From NCBI GenBank assembly GCA_002408085.1, contig DHQL01000013.1:25061-89060 (forward strand): a stretch of 64,000 nucleotides of DNA. The letters are read 5' to 3'. A program made the translations under genes and the position numbers. This DNA comes from Spirochaeta sp. UBA5339. GTDB lineage: Bacteria; Spirochaetota; Spirochaetia; DSM-2461. The notes under the pieces are model-generated. The model had not been told where the DNA came from and did not search any database. It was given only the letters and a program-made list of their open reading frames with translations. Below are positions 8,281 through 15,474 of this stretch, piece after piece (the stretch's first letter is position 1; each line of letters begins with the position of its first letter).

Positions 8281-9213
8281 CTATACCGGCTGAAGCACTA
8301 CCGCCTTGTGGGGCGCAATTCCGATCCGTGCGGTGCTGCCGCTGGTGAACTCCAGGTAATCCTCCTCCATGCCGTCGCTGAAGATAACACCTGTGTCGCT
8401 CATTCCCGATACAATGGTCAGGGGCTGATCTTTCTCCACCCGGCCGAAGACGATATCCGCACCGGACGAGGGGCTTATGTAGGGTTCCCTCACAGCAAAG
8501 CTCAGGTATTCGGCATCCCACTCCCAGGAGGCATCGTCCACCGCTGCTTCAGACCCGCTGATCCGGGAGCTGATCCTTGTGGCCCCGGAGATAACACTTT
8601 TAAGCCATCCTGTGGACCCCAGTCCCGTGGAGACGATTATCCCGCTGGAAGACTGCCTCTCATTCCTGCCTTTGTAGCAAATCTCGTAACGGCTTGAAAT
8701 ATGGCTGCGCTGACCGATGTAAAAATCGTTGACCGCCAGAAGCTCCTGACCGTCACTGAGGGTCACCCTTCCCAGGGTTATGGTCTTTCTTTTGGACCGG
8801 GTGATGATCTGCTCTGTAGAAAGGGATGCCGCCTTATCGGCGGAGAAGGGTAGGAGGAGGCCGATCCACCTCTCGGGATCGGGGTTGATCCCGATCACAG
8901 GCTGATCCTTCAGGTACTTGATGGTGTTGGCCACCAGACCGTCCTGCCCCAGCACATAGACAATGTCCGAGGGAGAGAAGACAAAGGTGCTCAAATAGGA
9001 GCGCTCCACCTGAATCCAGTTTGCCGAAGAAGACAGGTTGCGGAGTATTCCGTCCTGAATCCTTTTATAGTTGTCATGCTCAGAGAGGTAATCCGAGAAG
9101 TCCTGGCCCAGGTGCTCTATATAGAACTTTGCCTGACCCTGTGTGTTGTATTTTTCCACCAGCTCTTCAAGCCGTGTCTTTCTTGTTACCAGTACAATTC
9201 TCGGATCACTCAC
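8281..9213 (-). CDS. NAD-kinase-like protein with altered GGDGT motif
   Basis: The 310-residue protein follows the ATP-NAD kinase fold: GQDGL at 89-93 in place of GGDGT, then INPDP (109-113), VND at 161-163, and a glycine-rich SSGIIVSTGLGSTGW (188-203) in the place of the NAD kinase GDGxxxSTPTGSTA motif. The second glycine of the triphosphate loop is Gln and the Thr is Leu, so catalysis may be changed or lost; it could be a binding protein for a dinucleotide. The start is GTG 9213, with GGAGG seven bases upstream. It lies 17 bases from the SPFH gene stop within one operon. A housekeeping NAD kinase is probably encoded elsewhere. Confidence 0.75.
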   Translation of the reverse strand: MSDPRIVLVTRKTRLEELVEKYNTQGQAKFYIEHLGQDFSDYLSEHDNYKRIQDGILRNLSSSANWIQVERSYLSTFVFSPSDIVYVLGQDGLVANTIKYLKDQPVIGINPDPERWIGLLLPFSADKAASLSTEQIITRSKRKTITLGRVTLSDGQELLAVNDFYIGQRSHISSRYEICYKGRNERQSSSGIIVSTGLGSTGWLKSVISGATRISSRISGSEAAVDDASWEWDAEYLSFAVREPYISPSSGADIVFGRVEKDQPLTIVSGMSDTGVIFSDGMEEDYLEFTSGSTARIGIAPHKAVVLQPV

Positions 9214-9230
9214 TCTCTGCCTCCTGTCTT

Positions 9231-10247
9231 CTACTTTCCCGCTCCGATGGACCCCAGGGCCTGCATCAGCTCGGGGGTTACATTCAGCTGACCGATGCTG
9301 CCGTCATTTTTGGCAAGCTCCCTGAATCCGTCGGCCAGGATCTGCACAGGGTTCATGCCGCTGTACTTGACTGTTTCCAGAATGGAGGGATCGATGTCAT
9401 TGTAGGCCTTCATAAAGGCTGAGATCCTGAAGGCTTCGGCCTCCCCCTCCTTGCGGATGTTGCTGCTCTTCATGTCCACCACCTTCTGGTTCATCTCTTC
9501 CAGGGTAATCTCATTTTCCTTCATCTTCTGCTTCATCTGGGAGTCGGCCTTGAGCTTCTCCTCCTTTGTCCTGATCTGGCGGGCCTGAATCTCAAGTTCC
9601 TTCTCTTCCACCGCAATCCGGGTGTTCAGTTCATTTTCCTGGATAAGACGTTCCTGTTCTACCGCGGAGTTTCTGCGGCGGTAGATCGCTTCGTCCGCCT
9701 CCTGCAGGATCTTTTCTCTGATTCCAGCCTCCAGAGCCCTGGCTGTTTCGGGATTCGGCTTGAGTGATGTAATCCTCAAGCCCAGAACCTGAAGCCCCAT
9801 GCGTCCGGCTTCCCCATCCTCCTTCATGGCCGATAGGAGGGCGTCACTGAGGCTCTTGCCCGAGGCGATAACCTCTTCCATTATCTTGCCGCTAATCTCA
9901 TTGCGGACCTTGTCCTGGATGATATTTACAAGACGTTCGGGAAGCTTCAGAAGGTCATCGCTGATATAGCCCTTGCTGTCCACCGAAAGGTTCAGCAGCT
10001 CCGCAGTCTTGCGGGGATCACTGATCTGCCAGGTTACCTGACCCTGAATGCTGATCTCCTGAAAGTCGCTGCTCAGTTCCTTGAAGATAAAGGACTGCTC
10101 CCTGCTCTCCAGAGGGACGACCACAATGGAGGTCCTTGATGTGATGTAGTAGAAAGAGAGTCCTCTCCCCTCTGTGATCCTTTCCCCCTTTCTGTACTTC
10201 ATTATGTACTGGTTGGGTTGTCCCTTGAAAAATCTGATACCCATCAT
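9231..10247 (-). CDS. SPFH/band-7 domain protein without an N-terminal membrane anchor
   Basis: The 338-residue protein has an SPFH domain (about 15-185; for example QGQVTWQISDPRKTAELLNL and the segment LGLRITSLKPNPE) followed by a long charged coiled coil (about 185-280) rich in Glu, Lys and Arg, and an Ala/Gly-rich tail typical of flotillin-like proteins (ALGSIGAGK at the end). Stomatins and flotillins usually begin with a hydrophobic hairpin; here the protein starts MGIRFFKGQPNQYIMKYRKG, so it would be peripheral or cytosolic. AGGAGG lies six bases before ATG 10247. Such proteins assemble into large rings; what it scaffolds is probably encoded by its NAD-related operon partners (inference). 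Confidence 0.8.
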   Translation of the reverse strand: MMGIRFFKGQPNQYIMKYRKGERITEGRGLSFYYITSRTSIVVVPLESREQSFIFKELSSDFQEISIQGQVTWQISDPRKTAELLNLSVDSKGYISDDLLKLPERLVNIIQDKVRNEISGKIMEEVIASGKSLSDALLSAMKEDGEAGRMGLQVLGLRITSLKPNPETARALEAGIREKILQEADEAIYRRRNSAVEQERLIQENELNTRIAVEEKELEIQARQIRTKEEKLKADSQMKQKMKENEITLEEMNQKVVDMKSSNIRKEGEAEAFRISAFMKAYNDIDPSILETVKYSGMNPVQILADGFRELAKNDGSIGQLNVTPELMQALGSIGAGK

Positions 10248-10262
10248 GGTATACCTCCTGGT

Positions 10263-10958
10263 TTAAAGTTCGAAGTAAAATCCCCTGCTTTCCAGATCCC
10301 TGTATTTATCCCGGTCAAAGCGGTAAAGCCTCGCCGCTCTGTGACTGACATCCTTCTGTATCTCATCTGTCTCAATAAGCACATCCAGCTTCTGCAGCTT
10401 TTTCCGGAAGTTCCTTTTGTCAAAACTGGTATCCAGTATGATCTCGTAGAGCCTCTGAAGCTGGGAGAGGGTGAAGAGCTCGGGAAGCAGTTCAAAACCT
10501 ACGGGTTTGTACTTCAGTTTTCCCCGCAGACGCTCAGTGGCCTCAGAAAGAATCCTACCGTGGTCAAAGGCCAGTGACGGCAGTTCGTCCAGACTGAACC
10601 AGGCTGCATCGACCGCATCGGTCCGGGCCTCAAGAAGTCTCCCCTCAAGGTTGACCAGGGCAAACCATGCCACCGATATGACCCTTTCCCTGGGATCTCT
10701 GTCCACATTGCCGTATGTGTAGAGCTGTTCCAGGTAGATGGATGTGAGCCCTGTCTCCTCCTGCAGCTCCCTGTGCGCTGCCTCAATGAGGGACTCATCG
10801 GTATGGACGAACCCTCCCGGCAGTGCCCAGTGATTCAGAAAGGGCTCTTCTCCCCTCCTGATGAGCAGTACCTTGAGATTCTCTTTTTCAAAATCGATGG
10901 CAAAAACGGCACAGTCAACGGTAACCGCCGGTCTTGCATACTTGTATGTAAAACTCAT
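10263..10958 (-). CDS. NrtR-like Nudix hydrolase/transcriptional regulator
   Basis: The 231-residue protein has an N-terminal Nudix domain with an intact Nudix box (G-x5-E-x7-REL-x-EE-x-GL, about residues 51-73) and a C-terminal winged-helix region beginning LFTLSQLQRLYEIILD and NFRKKLQKLDVL, the layout of NrtR. NrtR proteins repress NAD metabolism genes and are released by ADP-ribose; in many of them the Nudix box is degenerate, whereas here it looks catalytic. ATG 10958 follows AAGGGGTG; an upstream start at 10985 would run through a palindrome and is rejected. It is first in its operon and directly faces two palindromes, its likely operators. The regulated process is inferred from the neighbours. 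Confidence 0.85.
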   Translation of the reverse strand: MSFTYKYARPAVTVDCAVFAIDFEKENLKVLLIRRGEEPFLNHWALPGGFVHTDESLIEAAHRELQEETGLTSIYLEQLYTYGNVDRDPRERVISVAWFALVNLEGRLLEARTDAVDAAWFSLDELPSLAFDHGRILSEATERLRGKLKYKPVGFELLPELFTLSQLQRLYEIILDTSFDKRNFRKKLQKLDVLIETDEIQKDVSHRAARLYRFDRDKYRDLESRGFYFEL

Positions 10959-10970
10959 TTTCACCCCTTG

Positions 10971-11010
10971 GTGTATAATGTACACTTATATAATTGTGTA
11001 TTAATTACAC
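10971..11010. promoter_or_regulatory. Two tandem palindromic operators between the divergent NAD-related arms
   Basis: GTGTA-TAATG-TACAC (10971-10985) and GTGTA-TTAAT-TACAC (10996-11010) have identical 5-base arms and 5-base spacers, with centres 25 bases apart. They occupy the gap between the Nudix regulator and tldD. A TATAAT sequence (10974-10979) lies within the first site, so binding there would block a promoter. They are the natural sites for the NrtR-like protein. Confidence 0.7.
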
Positions 11011-11083
11011 TAAGTCAATAGGGAAAAGTAAATTTATGTACTTATATGGGGATCGGGCATACAATAGGGATTCAGGAGGAGCT

Positions 11084-12436
11084 ATGGCCTTTATCAACTT
11101 TACCGGTTCCGGTGACTACAGCGAGTATCGTTTCCACCAAACCCGAGAACGCCGCATCATTATGGTAGACGGTTCTCTTCTCGCCAATGATAACTCACAG
11201 AAGCAGGGATCATCCTCCCGAGTCTCCTCGGGCGGGTACTGGGGCTTTGCCTCAAGCACCGGCAGTTCGGCTCCCGGAGAACTGAGCAACAGGGCCCTGA
11301 CCAATGCCCGGTCCATGGGTGCCTTTGGAAAGAAGAACCGCTCTCTTGCCGGGGACGGGTATCAGGGGGAGCACGGGTTTTCTGGCAAGCCCGGGATGAG
11401 TGCCAGAGAGATTATCCAGCTGATGGAGAGTATCGACTCCCTGGCACGGAAAAAATACAGCGACATAAGCGCCATTACTCTTGTGGCCATGGATGAATTT
11501 CATGACAAGTACGTCCAGAACAGCCTTGGCAGCAGGGCCTACAACAACATCTCCCGGGCCGCATTCTCTGTTCTTATGACACTGAAGGATTCGGAGGGAA
11601 AGCCTGTTGAACTGCGGGAGTCGGTCTGCGGCAAGGGGGGAGTGGGAGATCTTGATCTCTCCCTTCTGGAAGAGAAGATGGACGGGCTCTATCAGCACCT
11701 TCTGGCAAAGAGGGAGGCCCTTCCCGCCGCCGGAGGAGTGCAGACCGTTGTTCTGGCGCCGGAGCTGGCGGGGATGCTGGCTCATGAAGCCATGGGCCAT
11801 CCCTGTGAGGCGGATCTTGTTATGGGAGGCGCGGTGACCGGAGACCTCCGGGGAAAGCGAATTGCCAGCGATCTTGTCACCATGGTCGATTTTGCCCACA
11901 GCTATAAGGGCCGGGAGCTGCTGATGCCGGTCTATGCGGATGATGAGGGAACTCCCGGTGAGGATGTTCTTATGATCAAAGAGGGAATCCTTACGGACTT
12001 TATGCACAGCAGGGAGTCCGGTGGACACTTCAGGGACAAACCTACGGGAAATGCCCGGGCTTATGCCCCCGATGATGAGCCTCTTATCAGGATGCGTAAC
12101 ACCGCCATTCTGCCGGGTGAGTCCAATCTTGATGAGATGATTGCCGGTGTGGAAGACGGTTACTATCTGATGAAGACCGGAAACGGCCAGGCCGATATGA
12201 CAACTGAGTTTATGTTCGGCATCAACCTGGGTTACAGGATTATAGATGGGGAGCTTGGACCGGCCATCAGGGACACAACCCTCTCAGGTTCGGCCCTGAA
12301 GATGCTGGGATCTGTGGATGCGGTATCAAAGGACATGGTCTGGGTCAATTCGGGGTACTGCGGAAAGAAGCAGCCCATGGTGGTTTCCATGGGAGGCCCC
12401 GCGATTCGCGGCAGAGCTCAACTGGGGGGTGAATGA
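11084..12436 (+). CDS. tldD: TldD-family metalloprotease
   Basis: The 450-residue protein carries the TldD metal motif HEAMGH inside MLAHEAMGHPCEADLV (about residues 230-245) and the C-terminal region with NTAILPGE, GNGQADMTTEF and the cysteine of SGYCGKKQP, as in TldD. TldD forms a heterodimer with TldE and cleaves unfolded peptides; the pair matures microcin B17 and other peptide precursors. ATG 11084 follows AGGAGGA (11074-11080); an open frame from 10994 crosses the operator region and is rejected. It overlaps tldE by four bases and faces the NAD-related operon across the twin palindromes. Confidence 0.9.
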   Translation: MAFINFTGSGDYSEYRFHQTRERRIIMVDGSLLANDNSQKQGSSSRVSSGGYWGFASSTGSSAPGELSNRALTNARSMGAFGKKNRSLAGDGYQGEHGFSGKPGMSAREIIQLMESIDSLARKKYSDISAITLVAMDEFHDKYVQNSLGSRAYNNISRAAFSVLMTLKDSEGKPVELRESVCGKGGVGDLDLSLLEEKMDGLYQHLLAKREALPAAGGVQTVVLAPELAGMLAHEAMGHPCEADLVMGGAVTGDLRGKRIASDLVTMVDFAHSYKGRELLMPVYADDEGTPGEDVLMIKEGILTDFMHSRESGGHFRDKPTGNARAYAPDDEPLIRMRNTAILPGESNLDEMIAGVEDGYYLMKTGNGQADMTTEFMFGINLGYRIIDGELGPAIRDTTLSGSALKMLGSVDAVSKDMVWVNSGYCGKKQPMVVSMGGPAIRGRAQLGGE

Positions 12437-13701
12437 TGAAAGATAGTGCAAAGAAGATACTCTCACAGCTTATGGATTCCGGTTTCGATGAGGCCCGGGT
12501 CACCCTGATGAATACTCAGAAGGATGAACTCTTTCTGGCCCACAACAAGGCAAGCCACATGCGGAGTACCGAATCCGGGTCACTGGGGATTCTGGCCATC
12601 CGGGATAACAGGAAGGTCACAGGTTCCATCACATCATCGGAGCCCGAGGCTGTGAGGAATCTGATATCCCGGCTTAAAGAGGATGTGGCAACATCTCCAG
12701 TGGACAAGGCAAACGCTGTGTGCTCCGGCCAGATCGGAAGTTTTGTGAAGGGTCCCCGGGAAATGGACCGGGACAGCATGATCCAGGGGGCAAAGGAGCT
12801 TTTAAGCTATCGGGAAAAGAACTATCCAGGCTTTCAGATAGAAGGTGCCCAGGTGCAGTATGATCTGCAGAAGCAGGCCATTGTCAGCTCCAGGGGAAGT
12901 GAACTGGAGTTAAGCCACGGTTTCTATACCATAGTCCTCGAAGGGGCCAGCAAGGACGAGCACGGCAGTAGCTCCTTTAACTACACCTACGGCATGACAG
13001 AGAGCATCCCACATGATATTCAGAATCATCTGAATATCTCAGAAATGATGGCAAACAGCGCCCTTGAAACCAGAGCATCGAAGATCGACGGGAAGTTCAC
13101 AGGAGATATCATTCTGATGCCCCTGGCCGCAGGCGGTCTTTTTGAGTGGCTCTTCGGCCAGCTTGAGGACTTCGCCCTGCTCAATGACTCTTCCCTCTTC
13201 AAGAACTCTGTGGGAGAGACCATTGCATCGGATCTGCTCTCCATCACTCATACCCTGGAGGGTGCGGGAGTCCCCCCCTTTAACAGGGAGGGATTCCTTC
13301 TTAAGCCCTTTCCCCAGATTGAAAAAGGCCGGCTCAACCATCTGATTCCAGGCTACTACGGCAGCAGAAAGCTGAACCTTCCCCACTATCCTACGGGATG
13401 GGGATGGGATATGGCCCCCGGCGGCACTTCCCGGGAACAGATGATCTCTTCGGTGAAGAGAGGGGCTCTTGTGGGCAGGCTCTCCATGGGCTCCCCCGCC
13501 TCCAACGGAGACTTTTCCGGGGTCATTAAGAACAGCTTCCTTATTGAGGACGGTAGACGAACCAGAGCTCTTAGTGAGACAATGATCTCCGGTAATGCAG
13601 CCCAAATGCTGAAGGACATAACAGCCGTCAGCAGGGAGGTCACTAATTTCGGTACAGGCAACTTCCCCTGGGTGCAGATCAAGGGAGTTCAGTTCTCCTG
13701 A
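12433..13701 (+). CDS. pmbA: TldE/PmbA-family protein, partner of TldD
   Basis: The 422-residue protein has the PmbA/TldE layout: N-terminal domain with RVTLMNTQKDELFLAHNKASHMRST, a central region, and the C-terminal barrel with TGDIILMPLAAGGLFEWLF, GRLSMGSPASNGDFSGVI and FLIEDGRRTRALSETMISGN. As expected for TldE it lacks the HExxxH motif, which TldD supplies. The start ATG 12433 overlaps the tldD stop; the adjacent ATG 12436 is equally possible. Both are preceded by a G-rich stretch. The substrate peptide of this pair is not obvious; no small precursor peptide gene was recognised nearby. Confidence 0.88.
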   Translation: MMKDSAKKILSQLMDSGFDEARVTLMNTQKDELFLAHNKASHMRSTESGSLGILAIRDNRKVTGSITSSEPEAVRNLISRLKEDVATSPVDKANAVCSGQIGSFVKGPREMDRDSMIQGAKELLSYREKNYPGFQIEGAQVQYDLQKQAIVSSRGSELELSHGFYTIVLEGASKDEHGSSSFNYTYGMTESIPHDIQNHLNISEMMANSALETRASKIDGKFTGDIILMPLAAGGLFEWLFGQLEDFALLNDSSLFKNSVGETIASDLLSITHTLEGAGVPPFNREGFLLKPFPQIEKGRLNHLIPGYYGSRKLNLPHYPTGWGWDMAPGGTSREQMISSVKRGALVGRLSMGSPASNGDFSGVIKNSFLIEDGRRTRALSETMISGNAAQMLKDITAVSREVTNFGTGNFPWVQIKGVQFS

Positions 13702-13730
13702 GCAGGATCTAAAAAGGATTTGAGATAATT

Positions 13731-14552
13731 ATGGACTTGAAGACATTAACTGAAAAGATTGAACTGCCTGGAAGTGTGAAGGACTTCGTTCTTTCCTATA
13801 CTCCCGAGATAGACCGGGAGAAGTATGAATCCCTTTCTAAGGCTCTTTTTCAGCAGTCATCCTGGGAGAAGGGCTGTGATGAGGTCAAAGCTTATCTGGG
13901 TGATGATCCTGAGGGCCTGAAGATACTCTCTTTTATGCTTCTCTGCGCCCTGGAGTCCTATAGGCTCTATCAGGTAAAGGGAATCGGAGAGGAAATCTAT
14001 ATTGATACCATGAAGTACTGCACCCGTACCCTGAATGAGTACCATCGGGTTTACGGGCGCTACGGCTATGATTCTGCCTGGTGGTTTCCCCGGCAGATCT
14101 CCCTCTACCTCTTCAGACTGGGGTCCCTTGAGTATGAGATGTACATCAAGGACGGGGAGAAGCTCTTGAGCATCCATATCCCTTCCGATGCGGATATGAA
14201 CGCGAGTGCCCTGAGAAAGTCCTGGCTCCAGGCCAGAAGCTTCTTCAGAGAGTTCTACCCCGACTATGGCAGTGTTCCGATGTTCTGCAGCTCCTGGCTT
14301 CTGTACCCCGAACTTCAGGATATCCTCCCCGGGAGTTCCAAGATCATTGGATTCCTGAGGGAGTTTTCAATCAGGAGTGTTGATAAGGAGAGCAGGGAGT
14401 GCATGAAGTGGATCTTCGGAAGAGAGGATATTCCCCTGGACCAGCTGCCCGAGAAAAGCTCCCTTCAGAGAAGCGTGAAGGCTCTTATGCTGAAGGGTGA
14501 GAATATCGGGGAAGCCTACGGCATTCTGAAGGATGATCCCTGGACAGAATGA
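13731..14552 (+). CDS. GNAT-like acyltransferase domain protein
   Basis: The 273-residue protein resembles the two-domain family described as NAT_N plus GNAT-like C-terminal domain: a helical N-terminal half (1-140), then LLSIHIPSDADM (about 142-153), an aromatic-rich helix ARSFFREFYPDYG, and the signature FCSSWLLYPELQDILPGSSKI near residues 185-205. Enzymatic activity and substrate of this family are, to my knowledge, not established. It follows tldE by 29 bases, so it is probably co-transcribed as the third gene of this arm. Family assignment is from pattern memory and is moderately sure. Confidence 0.6.
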   Translation: MDLKTLTEKIELPGSVKDFVLSYTPEIDREKYESLSKALFQQSSWEKGCDEVKAYLGDDPEGLKILSFMLLCALESYRLYQVKGIGEEIYIDTMKYCTRTLNEYHRVYGRYGYDSAWWFPRQISLYLFRLGSLEYEMYIKDGEKLLSIHIPSDADMNASALRKSWLQARSFFREFYPDYGSVPMFCSSWLLYPELQDILPGSSKIIGFLREFSIRSVDKESRECMKWIFGREDIPLDQLPEKSSLQRSVKALMLKGENIGEAYGILKDDPWTE

Positions 14553-14630
14553 TTACGCTGATCATATTTCTTTATTTTTATTAATTATTAGACATTTATT
14601 ATTGAGTTCACTTTGCCTTGCCTATGTTTT

Positions 14631-14647
14631 TTGATAATCTGTATCAA
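14631..14647. promoter_or_regulatory. Inverted repeat in the gap before the membrane protein/chemoreceptor pair
   Basis: TTGATA-ATCTG-TATCAA is a perfect 6-base inverted repeat in a 127-base AT-rich gap. TATAAT at 14661-14666 lies 13 bases further on. It could be an operator for the following gene pair; the regulator is unknown. Confidence 0.35.
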
Positions 14648-14679
14648 AGATATATAAAAATATAATATGGAGAAACATA

Positions 14680-15462
14680 GTGAAAACCTACGGCAAAGTT
14701 CTTCCCTTTTTCCTTCTGTCACTGGCGGCGATTGTTGCTGCTACAGCTCTTTCGGTTTATTTTCCGATCTGGGGGAATATTCCTCTGAATATCATACTCC
14801 CCATATATCTTCTTATTACCACAAAGATGGTGTCCTTTGAGAAGATTAAACTCTCCACCCTGATTATCGGACGGGCATTGACCGCCTTAACGGCATTTAC
14901 GCTTCTTCCCCCCAGGGCACTGATTATTACCCTGGCAATTCTCATGTATATCAATATATCCGAAGCAACAGTTTCGGATTTCAAGAAAAAACGCTACTGG
15001 AACGGTATTGCAGGACTGGCCATGCTGGCCTCCACTCATCTGCTGTTCAACTCCCAGTGGACCTCTGTTCTGACAGGGGATAATATGGGGTTAGTACATA
15101 TCGGATACTATATGATCCAGGCAAAGGGCATACTCCTGTGGGCCGTAGCCTACACCCTTTGGAACTGGAACTTTGTAACAGGAGAGTTTTCGCCCTCTGT
15201 GAGTCTCTATCACCTGGCCATACTGGCAACCCCGGCCCTGATCAGTGCGGCCTTTCTCAACCCCGGAATATGGGTTCTGGCAAGGGCAACAAGCCTTACC
15301 TCCGGGGGAGTATTCCAGATAGCCTGCAAAGAAAGGGTTGAAAAGGAACTCCAGTCTCCGGGTTTTACAGCTTTTGTTTCATACTTTCAGAAATCTGTTG
15401 TACAGATTCCCCTGATGATCGCTGTCATCATCTTAAGCGTTCTCTCAATAGTCGTTTCTTAA
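14680..15462 (+). CDS. Integral membrane protein of unknown function
   Basis: The 260-residue protein is strongly hydrophobic with about seven predicted membrane segments (for example 5-27, 33-47, 60-75, 78-95, 105-120, 145-165 and 233-258). No family is recognised. The start is GTG 14680 with GGAG at 14669-14672. It ends 12 bases before a chemoreceptor gene that itself has a multi-span membrane domain and no periplasmic sensor, so the two may work together (inference). Confidence 0.6.
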   Translation: MKTYGKVLPFFLLSLAAIVAATALSVYFPIWGNIPLNIILPIYLLITTKMVSFEKIKLSTLIIGRALTALTAFTLLPPRALIITLAILMYINISEATVSDFKKKRYWNGIAGLAMLASTHLLFNSQWTSVLTGDNMGLVHIGYYMIQAKGILLWAVAYTLWNWNFVTGEFSPSVSLYHLAILATPALISAAFLNPGIWVLARATSLTSGGVFQIACKERVEKELQSPGFTAFVSYFQKSVVQIPLMIAVIILSVLSIVVS

Positions 15463-15474
15463 CAAGGAAAAAAA

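Noticed and set aside
8249..8521. N-terminal extension of the NadM-like/methyltransferase fusion
   Set aside because: It lies over the NAD-kinase-like gene in another frame; the NadM-like fold begins exactly at the ATG at 8248.
10959..11083. Upstream starts for the Nudix gene (10985) and tldD (10994)
   Set aside because: Both would translate through the palindromes; good ribosome binding sites lie at the chosen inner starts.
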